Assembly (NCBI RefSeq): GCF_027580225.2
Contig: NW_027395283.1
Coordinates: 5,522,501 to 5,586,500 of the forward strand
DNA: 64,000 nt
Direction of reading: 5' to 3'
Source: Misgurnus anguillicaudatus
Lineage: Eukaryota > Chordata > Actinopteri > Cypriniformes > Cobitidae
The position numbers and the translations under genes are program-made. This document shows, piece after piece, positions 37,251-49,649 of the stretch. The notes beneath the pieces are model-generated. The model searched no databases and had not been told where the DNA came from. It was given only the letters and a program-made list of their open reading frames with translations. Within the stretch, counting starts at the first letter, position 1; every line of letters begins with the position of its first letter.

Positions 37251-38115
37251 TTATATATATTAGGATATCAGCGCTGGGGTGGCATATGGGGTGGCAATGC
37301 TTTTATTTAGGGTGGCAACTGCTACCCCGTGCCACCCCGGTAGATCCGCCCCTGTATAAAAACGTATTTGGTTTGTTTGGGTTGTTAGATGTACACCTTG
37401 TCACACAGCAGCTTTTAGGTATTAATCTGTTTTTAAGTTTAATCTGTAAATAAGTTTTTATAAGCTGTCGACCCCAAAAAACGAGCGTTTAAAGACACAG
37501 AAATGGATACAGGCAACTTTTCATAGTAATACTATTAGTAGAACTGCGTCCACTAGGGGGAAACGTAGTCGGCGATCCACTTTATTCTCCTTAAAGACTG
37601 GGTTTTACGGCTCGACATCTTATAAAAACTTATTTCTGGGTTCTTTGGCTTGTTAGCTGTACATATTGTCACACAGCAGCTTTTAGGCATTATTCAGTTT
37701 TTTGTTATAAGCCAGAAATGACAAGGAGGCGGCTTCTCGCAATACAAAGTCAATGGAGACTGTTGGATCGCTTTCCCCCCCGGTGGGCGTGGTTTTCAAA
37801 TTTGCATAACGGCGCTCTGTCTCTATACCAAGCATGTGGTGAGATCGTATCAAGGGCGTGGTGAGCTTGAACCTGCTTACGTCACGAGTTACTTTTTGGA
37901 CCCAACATCCAATAGGAAAATTCAACCGCAGTAGCCACCGTTCAACCTGAAGAGGGCAGCACTCAGACGTTTTTACACCATATATTGTAGTATTGAAACA
38001 CTTTGTATCCAAATGTCAAAAATCTTACTAAAATCAATGAACAGCACTAATAAAGCATCATTCTTACAGATCATTAACTAAAAAAAGTTGGTTAAGGGTT
38101 TAGTTACTCTTTAAG

Positions 38116-38314
38116 TTGATTTATAATGTTAATAGATTAACTATTATCTGACTGTAAGTTTTGGTATAAAAAAAGAATTACATTTTTAAAAAGTTGTCTG
38201 TTCAAAAAGCCACCATTTTCATAGAATGACCCTTATGATTACGTAAAAGATAAAACCATCTAAAATATTTACCTGCTGCACAGCGACAGCACAACAACCT
38301 GAGTCTTATCTTAT
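38116..38314. other. Short spacer between TTAA palindrome and next hAT
   Basis: Nothing recognised. Confidence 0.4.
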
Positions 38315-38322
38315 GATCATGG

Positions 38323-39934
38323 CAGTGGCGGATGCAGAACGTGACATATGGGTGGGCATGGATTAAGTCCGGGTGGGCCTATGACAATCTATGGGTGTCA
38401 CTTTTGAATAAGAAACTATAACAAGTCTATAAAATTCGTCAAAACTTCAGAACACTAATTTAAACAGCATACACACACACCCGAACTGCACGTCACATTT
38501 TTGACATTATTGATACTTTAAATTGTAATGCAACGTGACATTTATTAAGCCTTTTTGGTAAAAAAAATATTGGGCTCTCATAGCCTACAAAAAAGAACCT
38601 GCACACAGAGACAGGAAATATAAATGAACCCAAAAAAACCTTATACTTTTTTAAATAACCTATTAAAGTGTTTAAATAAATACGGCTACTAAATGCTTAA
38701 AATGAAGCTTCTAACATCATATTCTCTTCATGCAAATCACTAAAAATATATTTTCGTTCTCACATATTTAAGTTAACTTACTAAATAAAGTAAGAAAAAG
38801 GGAATTGCTAGAATAATGTTAGACTCTGATGTTAAACGAAATGACAAATAAATAAACATTTAATATACTTTTTGATGAGCACAAGAGCAAGCCTACTAGT
38901 GAAGAGCGGAGCCGAGGAGCGCGCATATCAGACGTGAACGAAAGGAATAATGGATTTAATGCTTTCACTTTATTTCCAGACAGTTTCACTTGTTAGTGAG
39001 AATAGTAATGGCTAACAAGATGACGCCGAATTACATACAACATAATTACCTAACTAAATCTGAGAGAATGCAAACACATTACAATATTTTTTCCTCCGCC
39101 CGACGGCCAAGGCGCATCATTTTTTTTTAGCCCGACAGGAATTCGCCATAGCCCGTAATGGACGTCGGGAAAGCGATTTTGCGAGGTTTGTTTTGTAGAA
39201 AGACTTTCTTTAAAGTGAATTTCGTTTTGTATAAATTGTATCTTAATATTAATCAATGTTTGATCAAACAATTGCCTCGATTTAATAAATAAGAAGCAAA
39301 CCAAGAACGTCTGTGGTGTGGATTGAAGTGAACCCACTATATTTCCGCAGCCTACGTCTTTCTGCTTTAATGCATTTCTTAAATTAATGTCTCAATTACA
39401 CAGTAGGCTTATAGGTTGTTATGATAGGCTATTTGTTGCTTAAAAGCAATAGGCTATATTGTATAAAGTGTAGCAATAAACGTGGCGTGACTTATAGTGC
39501 TGCTATCGCTATATCAAACAACATCACTATGATCAGATGTTTTCTTTCTATTTTTTACCCCGCTGTCATATTTGTTGTGTGTTTATGTTATTGAGAGGAA
39601 AGCGCGCAGCACATATTTATAACGTGTTGTTATTCAAAATACGTTTTCTACTTGCTTGCAAAAAAACTTCTTAAAGTGATCATGGATGAAATCTGCTCGG
39701 GAATATTTCATTATAACGCAACATTCAACTGCTTTAATAGTTTTTAAATAGTTATCAGGCTTACTTATAATTTTACTGTTTTTAACATAACATGCAATAG
39801 ATAAATTACACCACATAAAGTAGTATACATGTCTAACTATACAGAGTAGTATTTTTACATTTCTGATTGGGCGGGCCAGCTGTCAATCTGGGCGGGCCCA
39901 GGCCCGCCCAGGCCCGCCCATAGCTCCGCGCCTG
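38323..39934. mobile_element. hAT element, 1.6 kb, perfect 8-bp TSD
   Basis: GATCATGG flanks both sides (38315-38322, 39935-39942). Left tip CAGTGGCGGATGCAG, right tip inverted CAGGCGCGGAGCTATGG; subterminal GGGTGGGC and GGGCGGGCC blocks mirror each other. No transposase frame found; the ORF at 39050-39337 has no recognisable motif. Confidence 0.85.
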
Positions 39935-39942
39935 GATCATGG

Positions 39943-40242
39943 ACTTATTATTGATCTGACTGGGCTGATGATGATGACCGGACTGAGACAGTGAGAGCGA
40001 GGGATTTAAACAGGCCAGCCAGGGCTAATAAAAGCCTCCAACTGTAAGCTTTGAGGCACTTAACCAAATGGCGTAAACTGATATTTATTATTATTTCAAA
40101 TAGAAGTACACTGAATCACATCTGCTCCATTCGTGGTGTAGTGATTTTGACACGAGCACAAATCAATTTAGTTATTTTACACTGGCAACAACCATTGGGT
40201 TAGTATGCCATACACAGGACACTAGAGGTTTCACTTCAAGAG

Positions 40243-40273
<31 letters not shown>

Positions 40274-40768
40274 CAGATGACCCCTCCCCCTTCTACTTTG
40301 GGGCACCAGCAAAAAAGTTTCACTTTAACAATAAGAATGATGTAAATAGATCATTTAACAAATAAGAAAATATGTAAGGGAGTTGTCATCTAATTTATCT
40401 GAAGGATTTTGTGAGATTCGGACCAGCTTGTAGAAGCCTTTAACTGTATTATCAACACAAGGAAGACACAGTGGTAATAAAATGGAATTTATTTACAAAA
40501 GATAAACAAGAATAACTAAAAACACTACGAAATGATACTAAAATACTAAAGAATAGAAAAAGATAGAACCTAAATTGCAAAGAATAGAAAATTGAAGTGA
40601 CTGAGTTGAATGTTTTCTGTGTCTGGTAAAATGACAACCTTATTTTAATTAAGAATTATCCGCTAAACATTAAAGAAATCAGTTATGCAATATTGAAAAT
40701 CATATATGGTAACGGTTACTGATAGAATACACCAATGGCATGGTTTCAGGAAAGATTTGGTTGTGTTA
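39943..40768. other. Unassigned region with (GT)n and antisense poly(A) signal
   Basis: A (GT)n run lies at about 40243-40274. From 40373 the strand starts TGTAAGGGAG and, read on the minus strand, shows AATAAA near 40491, as in the R/U5 end of a minus-oriented LTR. No matching distal end or duplication was found. Confidence 0.3.
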
Positions 40769-41093
40769 CACTCTAAAAACAAACGGTGCTATATAGCACC
40801 AAAAGTGGTTCTTTGCTCGTAATCATAGAAGAACCGTTTTTAGTGCCATATAGCACCAGTGAAGCACCTGTGAAGCACCTGTGTAGAACCATATAGTGCT
40901 ATGTAGAACCATATAGTGCTATGTAGAACCAAATGTGGTGCTATAGTGGTGCTATATGGCCCCTATATGGTTCTACACAGGTGCTTCACCGGTGCTTCAC
41001 CGGTGCTATATGGCACTAAAAACGGTTCTTCTATGGTTACGATTCAAATCAACAGTTTTGGTGCTATATAGCACCGTTTGTTTTTTAAGAGTG
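40769..41093. mobile_element. TA-flanked MITE with nested short palindromes
   Basis: CACTCTAAAAACAAACGG at the left and CCGTTTGTTTTTTAAGAGTG at the right are inverted, with TA on both sides (40767-40768, 41094-41095), as for Tc1/mariner-type insertion. GGTGCTATATAGCACC palindromes recur inside, and GTGAAGCACCT and CTATGTAGAACCATATAGTG are tandemly repeated in the left half. Confidence 0.8.
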
Positions 41094-42330
41094 TATATTT
41101 ACGTTCTGTGCGGTCGAAAGAGCTGTCCGGTGGTGGCCCGTCGGCCACGTGTCAGCTTTTCGTCCGCTTTTCTCGTACTGCAATGGGGAAAGAGTCAAGT
41201 TCAGTTCAACAGCCTTGAACACGAAGTGCTGTGAAAATGCTGATCTCCGGGAAGCACAGAGAGGATTCTAGCGATCTGGAACATGCAGACGCAATACGGT
41301 AGTCTGTACAGAAGGTCCTTAAAAAATATGGAAGCCAGAGACTCAGAACTTGTGGTCGATCTGGTTCAGTCTCTATTGTCGAACTCAGAGCTGTAAAATC
41401 TCAAAGAGAGATTCACAAACTTGGTTTGCTTTTCGATGATCTGTTATTGTCTCTCTCAGCAGGAGACAAGAAGTCAGGTGCTTTGTTACAACTCAGGGCT
41501 TGAAGTTTTGGGTTTACTCTGTTAATGTCTCTCTTTTCAGCGGTGAGACTCAGAGCTTTGAGGTGTTTGTTGTGTCCTGTTTCAGTCTCTTGCACGCAGC
41601 TGGAAGACTCAGAACAAGGAATGTCTGGGAAAAAGGAACTTTTATAAGTTTAGATAAGGAGGAGTTTGCATTTTGGCGCTTTCCTAATGCAGAACCGTGA
41701 TTGGCTGTTGATGTCAGAGGAAGTCCACAGAAGGTGGTCCACCTCTCTTCACTGTGAGTAACTCATTTGCATTGCATAAAGTACAGAGTTTAACTTTGTC
41801 TTTAGAATTTATATCAAAACATCCTTTCCTTCTCCGCTTTGGCACGAAGGTCAGCCATGAAAGATGTCAGAGCAGCCTTATCAGATTGACCAAAAAAACG
41901 TGCTTATTTTAACCCACTAAAATCCAGTCAAAATGTAGCAATTGGGGAGGGGTCTGGAATGCTTTGTTGTACGCTGTTTACTACAGTGGAGAAAGAGTTA
42001 GCAGTTCATTAATCAACAAATTACTAACTATCACAGACTCAACCACTACGTACCATACAGTCGGGACTCACTTGTTTAGTTAAGTGAATTATGATCTTTG
42101 AATGAATCGGTTGAATAAAGGATTCTGTTGGATCGGTGCTCATAAGTAATGCAGATTAATGATTTAATCAAGTCCTCATAAAGCACACCGTCCTGAGTGA
42201 TGTCACCTCTAAAGGCAAACCATTTTTCCTAAGAATGCAATAGAACGAACAGAGTTGTTATTCTAAACACAATTACCTTTAACAAGGGACTATTTGGGAC
42301 CTCTTAAAGATTTCTAAATACCCAAGTCTT
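41094..42330. other. Unassigned region
   Basis: Contains repeated phrases such as CTCAGAGCT and GTCTCTCT at 41330-41590. No domain recognised in any frame. Possibly LTR-like sequence continuous with 40373. Confidence 0.3.
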
Positions 42331-42928
42331 TGTAACACCGACTACGCCACCCTGGGAATTGCACCCAGGGAAATATAAATAATAGCACAAAGGATAGGTC
42401 CCACAAAGATTCAGAGACATGAATACAAAAAAAAAACTTTATTTATACAGAGAATAAAACCACAATTTAATAGCTAGTTCCATTTAAAAACACCGGATTA
42501 GGTACCAGACATCAAAAGTTCAGATCGGATAACAGGAAAAAATAAAGAAAAACTAATTTTCACTTCACCACACACTTTAAAAAAAAAGTTACATCAAATC
42601 ACTCAGTTTAGAGAGATTAACACTCCTCCCTGACCGATCTAACAGTTGAATAAAATACCACAGCAGCTCCACAAAATAATCAAATAAACACTATCTTGTG
42701 AAACCAATATTAAATCAAATAAACAAAGAAAACAAAATAAATCACATCATAAGTTATAACAAAATACAAAATAAAGTAAACAAACTAGCACTCATTCCTC
42801 ACTTAAACCATAATCTACTTACCACAAGCGCACACACATACCCACACGCACATTATAATTCACATGCGCACACTAAATGACATGTCCTTCTCACACTATA
42901 CACATGCTATAATTCACACACACACACA

Positions 42929-42983
<55 letters not shown>

Positions 42984-43900
42984 TAACTTAACTCATGCAC
43001 ACAAACACAAATATACCGTACAACCACGCAAACCTCCTCCAGTTGAAAAAATAGGGGGGTGGCGAATGCCTGCACGAGTTAATACCCTGTCCCACAATTA
43101 TTCCCAGGAGCAGGCCACTTAACGCGGACAGCACAAATGAAGGGGTGGACCAGGCGCTGCAGAAATGTACGCCGCCAGGCAGATACTTAGACAAAAAAAT
43201 TATAATAACAAAACAAAACCAAAATAAAGAAGGGGAAGCTGGGTCACTATCCTAGTCAGCTACTCAGTGTCATATGGGCGTATACAGTAGCATACCCACC
43301 TGATTATTAGCGAGCCGGCACTGCTGACACAAGTTATGGATAAACTCTGCACGGCATGTATACTATGTAAACAAATAGAGAGCTTACAAACAACAGCTCC
43401 CTTTACATTAAATAACTCACGATAGTTTACAAACCTGATTAATAGAGTCAGCCTTGCTAACGTCAACGCACGGCACGATAAATACAGCCCGGAATGAATA
43501 CTAAAACAAATGAACAAAGCGCATGCAGTCAACAGCTTATCTTAAATAAAACAAATTATTTATACACTGACATACCCAAAATGCAGCAAGTCCGCAGTCA
43601 AATGCTCGTCCCAAACGGCTCAAAAGAAAACATTAGCCGTTCAACGTCCAAAGTTGCAGCAGCAACCACCCGTCAACACGCTCAAACAATGCTGGAAACT
43701 TTCCTTTTATGCACTTGTCTCTAATGAAAGCACTTATCATTCAGCCCGTCTCTGGGTAGTGCTGCTACACGAAGCAAAACACACAGTTTATCTTCACATC
43801 AAAGTACAGCCACCTCCACTTGTGACTGAAAAGAACATGAAAGTGTTTAAACTCCAAAACGTTTAGCTGGAAAATGGTGATAACGTGTCTGACAGCACTG
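42331..43900 (-). other. Candidate minus-oriented LTR-like sequence
   Basis: Read on the minus strand there is a TATA-like GCATAAAAGGAAAG (about 43710), AATAAAGTTTTTTTTT (about 42440), an inverted CCCTGGGTGCAATTCCCAGGG hairpin, and an end ...GGTGTTACA at 42331. A promoter, poly(A) signal and terminal CA are LTR-like. I could not find the start of the LTR or a target duplication. Confidence 0.3.
42907..42982. repeat. (CA)n/(CGCA)n microsatellite
   Basis: CA dinucleotides interrupted by a run of GCAC units. Confidence 0.95.
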
Positions 43901-45623
43901 TGTTAATGTTCCTAACCCTCTTGATTTTGTTGCGGTGATATTGGGATTAACAGAAGGCTCAGGTTCAACTGTTGTGTTAGTAATGCTGCTAACTTTAAAG
44001 GAATAGTTCACTTTAAAATAAAAATTCTGTCATCATTTACTCATCCTCATGTTGTTCTAAATCTGTATGAATTTCTTTTTTCTGATGAACACAAAAGTAG
44101 ATATTTTGAGGAATGATGGTAAACACACAGCAGTAATGACCAAAGACTTCCATAGTAGGAATAAAAAATATGATGTAATTTAATGGATACTGTCAACTGC
44201 ACTGTAAAAAATATGCCTCCCTAACTCAAAATTTTCTAGTTACTGGTAACATTGACATTTTTCACTTGGGCCAATAGATTTTCTGTGAATTGAATTTTAT
44301 CAATTGTGCCAACGATCTTTAAACATTAGCTCAATGGGAAGTAACAGGTTGAGCCAATTGAAAAGAAACCATGTTTTTTGCCCAATTAACTTTTTAAAAT
44401 TGTGGTAGCATTCTTTTTTCTGAAAATGTATAAATGGTAAAATTATATTGGTAAGGAACCATGCTGAATTGTTTATTTCCTGTTGTCCTAATAGAAAAAG
44501 AAACACTCAAACTATTTTGTAACATTTTATTCATTTTTTTATTTAATTGTAATACCTTTAAATTGTAAACATACAGAAATGGTCTGCATACAATTGCACA
44601 GTAGACATTAGAAAATAACTATTTTTAATAAAAATTTTAGAAAAGATATTTTACAAATATCTCCAAAAACGCCAATATAAAAGTGGGGAGGGTTCCTCAC
44701 CCAATGTTAATCACAATTTCACTTGAATTTAACATTCTCGCACGAAGTAAGAGCTTATGAAACTACTTTAAATATTTAAACAATGCCTCATAACGGTTTA
44801 AACATTAAACACCAAAAACATTCTACAAATTAAAGAAATAAAGTCTCACAAAATGTTCCAGCACAACCTGCTCACTGGAAAGGGATCTTGACATGGATCA
44901 GCAACTGTTCAGAGTGTACATGTACCAAATGAAGCCAATGTAACAAATAAAACCAGATCAATATAGAATATCCTCAAAGTTTAAACTTCTGAACATAGAA
45001 AAACGGCTGCTATTAGCTATATTGCTGTTCAACATTATGAAAATAAAACAGTTTTAATATAGAAGTACAGTTATTTTGGTATTGGAAATGTTTCATTACC
45101 ATAGTTTCACTAAAAATATCCTTTAGTGAGACTATGGTAAATGTGTGGTTATATGGTTATCTACCACAAACAATAGTAAAACTATGGTTAATTTTCGGAG
45201 GGATGAAATGTTCAAGCAAACCTATACTAATGTTAAGTGCTACTTCGTGTTGGTTTTATATTCAATTACTTACAGTACAGTCAACACGCTGATTATTTAA
45301 ATATCTCGTCCGTTTTGGGTGGTGTTTGTGCACTTATTTGAGACTTGCGCCGTTGAGTATAAAACGGCAGCTTTACAACACCAGCTGAGAGAGAGAGCGT
45401 CCTTTTCATACTTCCCCGAGGTGCATGAAGAGCTCATTTCGTGGATTTCCTGATGCAAGATGACGACGGCAGCATGTGTGGCGCAGATCGATTGGCACAT
45501 GAGATCAATGTAACGCGAGATATAAGCTTTTGAATGGCTCTCGCGGAACTTTGATGTCATAGGTTGATTTGTCTGCGCAGTGATGCATGCAGTCGAATAC
45601 ATGTTAACAATGCGCCCGTTTCG

Positions 45624-46106
45624 TAGCCTGGTCCAACCAGACTCTCGTACATTCATTTCATTTGTACAGAGAGTCTGGCCATGCTCCATTGCAAAGCGTT
45701 ACTTCCGTTAAGGAGGGTCCTATGTTGAAGTTTAAAACTATTGGATCTGCCCAGAATCACTCAGGATCTGCCATTGGCGATCGCTAACGTGTGGTCGTGA
45801 CGTATATCATGCACCGAAACTTAGCAAACCTGGTTCTTGCCCCGGCTTTAACTTCTGTATATTCGGCAGTTTTGCAACAACGGAATGAATAGCTTTTCTC
45901 CCATCTTTCTCTGCTGCCATTACTGAACTACAACTCAAACTGACGCATGACCTCAACTTCATCGTTCTTAGCCACCCCCATCTGTTCGCTGATTGGACCT
46001 GCAGATTTTTGCAGGAGAAAACGAAACTCTACAGAGCAGACCCAGACGTAGTACTGAAGCGAAATGAAAATTAAGCGGAAGCACGTAGGAGGGCGGAGCC
46101 AGGCTA
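45624..46106. mobile_element. TAGCCTG-tipped element with 9-bp TSD
   Basis: CCCGTTTCG occurs at 45615-45623 and 46107-46115. The ends TAGCCTGG and CCAGGCTA are inverted. 483 bp, no ORF. The same tips and TSD length occur at 57401-58292, so the two are members of one family. A 9-bp duplication suggests a MULE- or Merlin-like transposase, but the family is not established here. Confidence 0.82.
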
Positions 46107-46884
46107 CCCGTTTCGTAACGTCCAGGCCAAATACAGAAGCCCCTACACTCGCAATATATTCATTTATTTAAAAAACACAGCAATTTCTCTGTAGAAAGGT
46201 GCAGGTTTGCAAGCAGCCTTTCATGTCTATGTGTGCACGTTTGTGGATGCAGCGCAGCGGATCTTCATTAAAAAAACGCACCTAAATCTCGAAAGAGCTA
46301 ACAGTTTTCACACAAATATGTTATATAGGAAATACAAATATTTATATACTCACTGTGAAACTTGTAGTGAACTTGCCATTTCCTCACTAAATGAAGCGTT
46401 AGCTTGGTGCGTTACACTGAGGAGAAAACATATCATATGCTTTTTGTTTGTATGCTGTAATTATTCAGATTTTCACTCAGTTTAACTAGAAAAGGACTTT
46501 AAAAATGACTTAAATGTAAGTATTTAGGTACTTACCATAACTTTATTTAGAAAATGTCAATCATCAATTTCCGCGCACCCACACTAAAGCCAATTATTTT
46601 CAGGTGCATTCCCATACGCTTTTCTGGCTCAAACTACGTTCAGTCAACTCAGATTTTTCATTTGACACGATAAATTGGCTGAGCAGAGTTTAATATGTTC
46701 TGTGAATATACATTTTTTTTTACCCCAATACCTTAAGTTCCCTTTCAGTCGGTCACTACAACGTCACGTCGTGACCGATGAATTGGGAACCGCTTCGCAG
46801 GTGACCTATCTACTTCGAGAACTATAAGAAATGCCAATGAACTTGGCATGCAGGTATTTGCATAATGCCGGCACCGCCCCGACA

Positions 46885-46905
46885 GGTGCGTATATAAGCC
46901 ACAGG
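46885..46905 (+). promoter_or_regulatory. TATA box in DIRS left terminal repeat
   Basis: GCGTATATAAGCC in the left inverted repeat, mirrored in the right one. It is likely the start of the element's sense transcript, about 240 bp before gag. Confidence 0.5.
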
Positions 46906-47145
46906 TGCATAATACCAAATCAGCTTTATTGCTTTCGAAGCCGGCAGACATCTGCTCACGAGAAGCTTATCTGATCTTCGTAGATGCTGTCTCTGAAGAG
47001 GAAAAAAGATCTCAGCTTGCTGAAGTTGGTTGGGCAAAGACACCTCAGAGGAGGCTCGCAGTGTTTTTCTCCACCATTTCTCTCTCTCTCTCTCTCTGTC
47101 TCTTTAATTTAGGACTTGAGTTCGAGTGAGCCTCCACCCGACGCG

Positions 47146-49409
47146 ATGTCCACCGTAACGTCGGAGGGGGGGTTGTCAGCCTCGGACGTCGATCCGGATC
47201 CGCTCCCGCCTTCGGGTTGGGTTGCAGGTCCTGAGTTCGATCCCGAGATGGCAGCCATGCTCGCTCGGGCGGCGGCGGCGGTCGGCTTGGAGTGGACTGA
47301 ACCTCCCCCACCCGAACCGTCCCGCCTCGATGATTGGTTCTTCGGGGGTGCCAGGGCTTCTCAGTCCTCGCCCCCGGTGCCCTTCTTCCCCGAGGTGCAT
47401 GAAGAGCTGACGCGGTCATGGAAAACCCCGTTTTCCGCCCGGAACCGGCCGTTTCAGCCTTCACCCCTCATCTCTCCCGAGGGTGGAGATGCCAAGAGGT
47501 ATACTGGTATCCCGTCAGTGGAGCGGCCGGTCGCGATGCAGTTGTGTCCGGCCGGTGTCGCTTCCTCCTGGCGGGACCAGCCTACTCTCCCTCACGGCCC
47601 TGTAAGCAGTCTTCGGCCCTGTCCGGTGCTGCTTACAAAGCCTGTGGGGAGGCAGCCTCTGCCCTGCATGCCATGGCATTGCTGCAGGTTCACCAGGCTA
47701 AGGCTCTGAGGGACCTGCACGCGGGAGGTCACGACTCGGTGGAGTTCTCCGAACTGCGTGCGGCCACTGATCTGGCGCTTCGTGCGACCAAGGTCACCAC
47801 ACGCGCCGTCGGGCGTGCGATGTTGTAGGACAAGGTGGACAAGAGTTTATTTTTGGAGCTGGAACATAAAACAATAAAACCTCATTCTGTGTCTATTTTG
47901 AGAGACCTGTTGTCTCTCTCCACAGGGGTTACGGATACCCAGGAACTGATCTGTATTTCACCCCCTCTCTTTTATCCCTTAAGGGTTTGGTTACTAGAAA
48001 TATACTAAACACATGTAACATTGGGTATATCATATGGTGTGATGCTACAAAGGTTTCATCTTCATGTTTGGTTTCGTTTTAAAGGTGATGGTGCAATGGT
48101 TAAAAAGGTCTAATTTCTATAATGCTAAAAGAAAGTATATCAAAGTTTAAAACTTAAGACATAATCTGTACTCCTGTTATGGGTGTCACATCATGAGAAG
48201 ATCTAGATTACAGATGGTTAACAGTCCCATTTGGTGCTCCTTCAGGTCACGAGAACCGACCAACCAAATCCTGATTTGAGATGTTATTATTCTTTGTCTC
48301 GTTCTGTGTATATAAGGTGGTTTGGCAAGAGACTCTGGGAAGTATTCTTTAGCAAGAATCTTCCCCACACTTTGGGTGTGTGTATTCAGACATTATGGAA
48401 GTATTCTTTAGCAAGAATCTTCCCCACACTTTGTGTGTGTGTGTATTCAAACATCATGTAAGAAATCTTTAACAAGAATCTTTCTAAACCATTTTGGGTA
48501 TATTATATTCACGATGGAAGTACTCTGTAGCCAGAGTGTCTATTGCACATTCATTAAAACTCTCAGATTTATGTCTATCACCTGCCTTAGCAAGTTGCAT
48601 GAGTGCTAAACTAAAGTAACTATTTTTATGATCGGAGCAAGCATGGAGCGGCCAGACATAAAAATATTAGTTTACCCGGTAACCTCTGACTAAGATCAGA
48701 CTGACAATTTTGTGTCCGTGAGATGTACGCAAACAGCCGGCGTATGCTCTGTGCGATACCGGGTCCCTAATGAACGAATAACAAAGACTATGGGAATTAA
48801 TAAATAATCAAACATCTAAATTATGATCAACAGATAATTGGAATAATGCACTAAATTCTTAGTATATTAAATTGGAGTCATATTATAATTTAAACAGAGA
48901 GATCAAAGAAATTAATTTAATCATGATATGGAATTATTCTTCTAGAAGCGCTGAGGAAGGAACGAACACGAGACCCCTTCACCCACTCCACTTGTATCTG
49001 TCGTTGGGCTTGTGGGTGGTACCTTACAATGTCTACCCTGGTAGTCCAGGAACGCCATCTCTGGCTGTGTCTGGCGGACATGAAGGATGCTGATAAGACC
49101 CGGCTCCTGAATGTTCCGGCTTCCCAGACCAGCCTGTTCGGCGAGACGGTCGAGGAGTTTGCCCAGCAATTCTCCGCGGCCAAGAAGCAGACTGAGGCCA
49201 TCGCTCAGATCATGCCATGTCGGAAGCGTCCTGCGCCTGCCCTGTCCACGTCGGCGCCTCAGCCTGCTCCTCGCCGAGGGCGTCCTGCGGCGGCCGCCTC
49301 CGTTCCTCCCCGGGGCTCTTCTAAGAAGCGAGGAACCGGTCGTCAGCAGCCCGCCCCGCCCGCTCAGCCCGCTTCGAAGGGTGGAAAGAGGAGATCGAAG
49401 CGGCCCTGA
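47146..49409 (+). pseudogene. DIRS gag, interrupted
   Basis: Begins at ATG 47146 (MSTVTSEGGLSASDVDP), passes through an acidic proline-rich segment and FPEVHEELTRSWKTPFSARN (DIRS gag hallmark), then shifts frame near 47530 to continue SALSGAAYKACGEAASALHA and ATDLALRATKVTTRAVGRAM. The solo LTR interrupts directly after that Met. Coding resumes at 49033 with STLVVQERHLWLCLADMKDA and FGETVEEFAQQFSAAK, and ends in a basic, Pro/Arg-rich tail at 49409. The structural protein would package element RNA. Confidence 0.8.
47824..49028. mobile_element. Solo LTR, 1205 bp, with 4-bp TSD in DIRS gag
   Basis: Starts TGTAGGACAAGG and ends GGTACCTTACA, i.e. TG...CA with inverted TGTA/TACA tips, flanked by ATGT at 47820-47823 and 49029-49032. 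Removing it and one ATGT rejoins the gag frame. It contains a TATA-like TATATAAGG (about 48308), ATTAAA (about 48553) and three tandem copies of a ~60-bp unit (48335-48500; AAGTATTCTTTAGCAAGAAT). No internal coding region, so it is the product of LTR-LTR recombination. Confidence 0.82.
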
Positions 49410-49649
49410 GACGGGCGACCTAGAGATGGAGGGGATCGCTCTTTGGGATGGTGAAGGCACCACTCCCCCCACCGGAGGAGGGCCGGTTGGGGAATCCTTT
49501 GTTTTTTTTTTTTCTGTTCCGCCGACTTTTCACCCACAAAATCACAGAAAGAGTGAATTCCATTTCCATCTCTAGGTCTTCAGATGAGCGCCGGAGACAC
49601 GAGCGTGCTCATAACCCCACCGCGCGGGGGGGTCTCCAACTTCTCAGGC

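Larger units (their letters stand above)
35533..37354. mobile_element. hAT element, 1.82 kb, perfect 8-bp TSD
   Basis: TATAAAAA flanks both sides (35525-35532, 37355-37362). The tips CAGGGGCGGATCTAG and TAGATCCGCCCCTG are inverted matches, followed by GGGGTGGCA-rich subterminal sequence on both sides. It inserted into the TTAA palindrome. Confidence 0.9.
35048..38115. mobile_element. TTAA-flanked palindromic element with THAP-coding arms, split by a hAT
   Basis: The left tip TTAAAGCGCAACTAAACCC (35048) and right tip GGGTTTAGTTACTCTTTAA (38115) are inverted. The left arm to about 35530 and the right arm from about 37370 are extensive inverted copies. Each arm encodes the start of a THAP finger: plus strand from 35297 (MPKSCCVTICTANKPKN, then ISFYKLSSRKTQLLRRIKWI), and the mirror on the minus strand from about 37689. 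A third, diverged THAP start (CCVTRCTSNNP) lies near 37440-37380. Non-autonomous, since no catalytic domain is seen. Confidence 0.8.

Noticed and set aside
39050..39337. 95-residue minus-strand ORF in the hAT at 38323-39934
   Set aside because: No hAT motif seen; cannot be supported as coding.
40373..42763. Complete LTR with AAATA target duplication
   Set aside because: The only candidate right boundary lies in AT-rich sequence where AAATA is expected by chance, so kept only as a low-confidence observation.
45297..45689. 130-residue minus-strand ORF
   Set aside because: Crosses the boundary of the TAGCCTG element at 45624 and its TSD, so it is not an evolved reading frame.
47045..47464. 139-residue minus-strand ORF
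   Set aside because: Shadow of GC-rich DIRS gag on the plus strand.
48917..49472. Minus-strand ORFs of 94 and 176 residues, and the plus-strand ORF at 49111-49575
   Set aside because: Alternative frames of the gag C-terminal region; no domain features.
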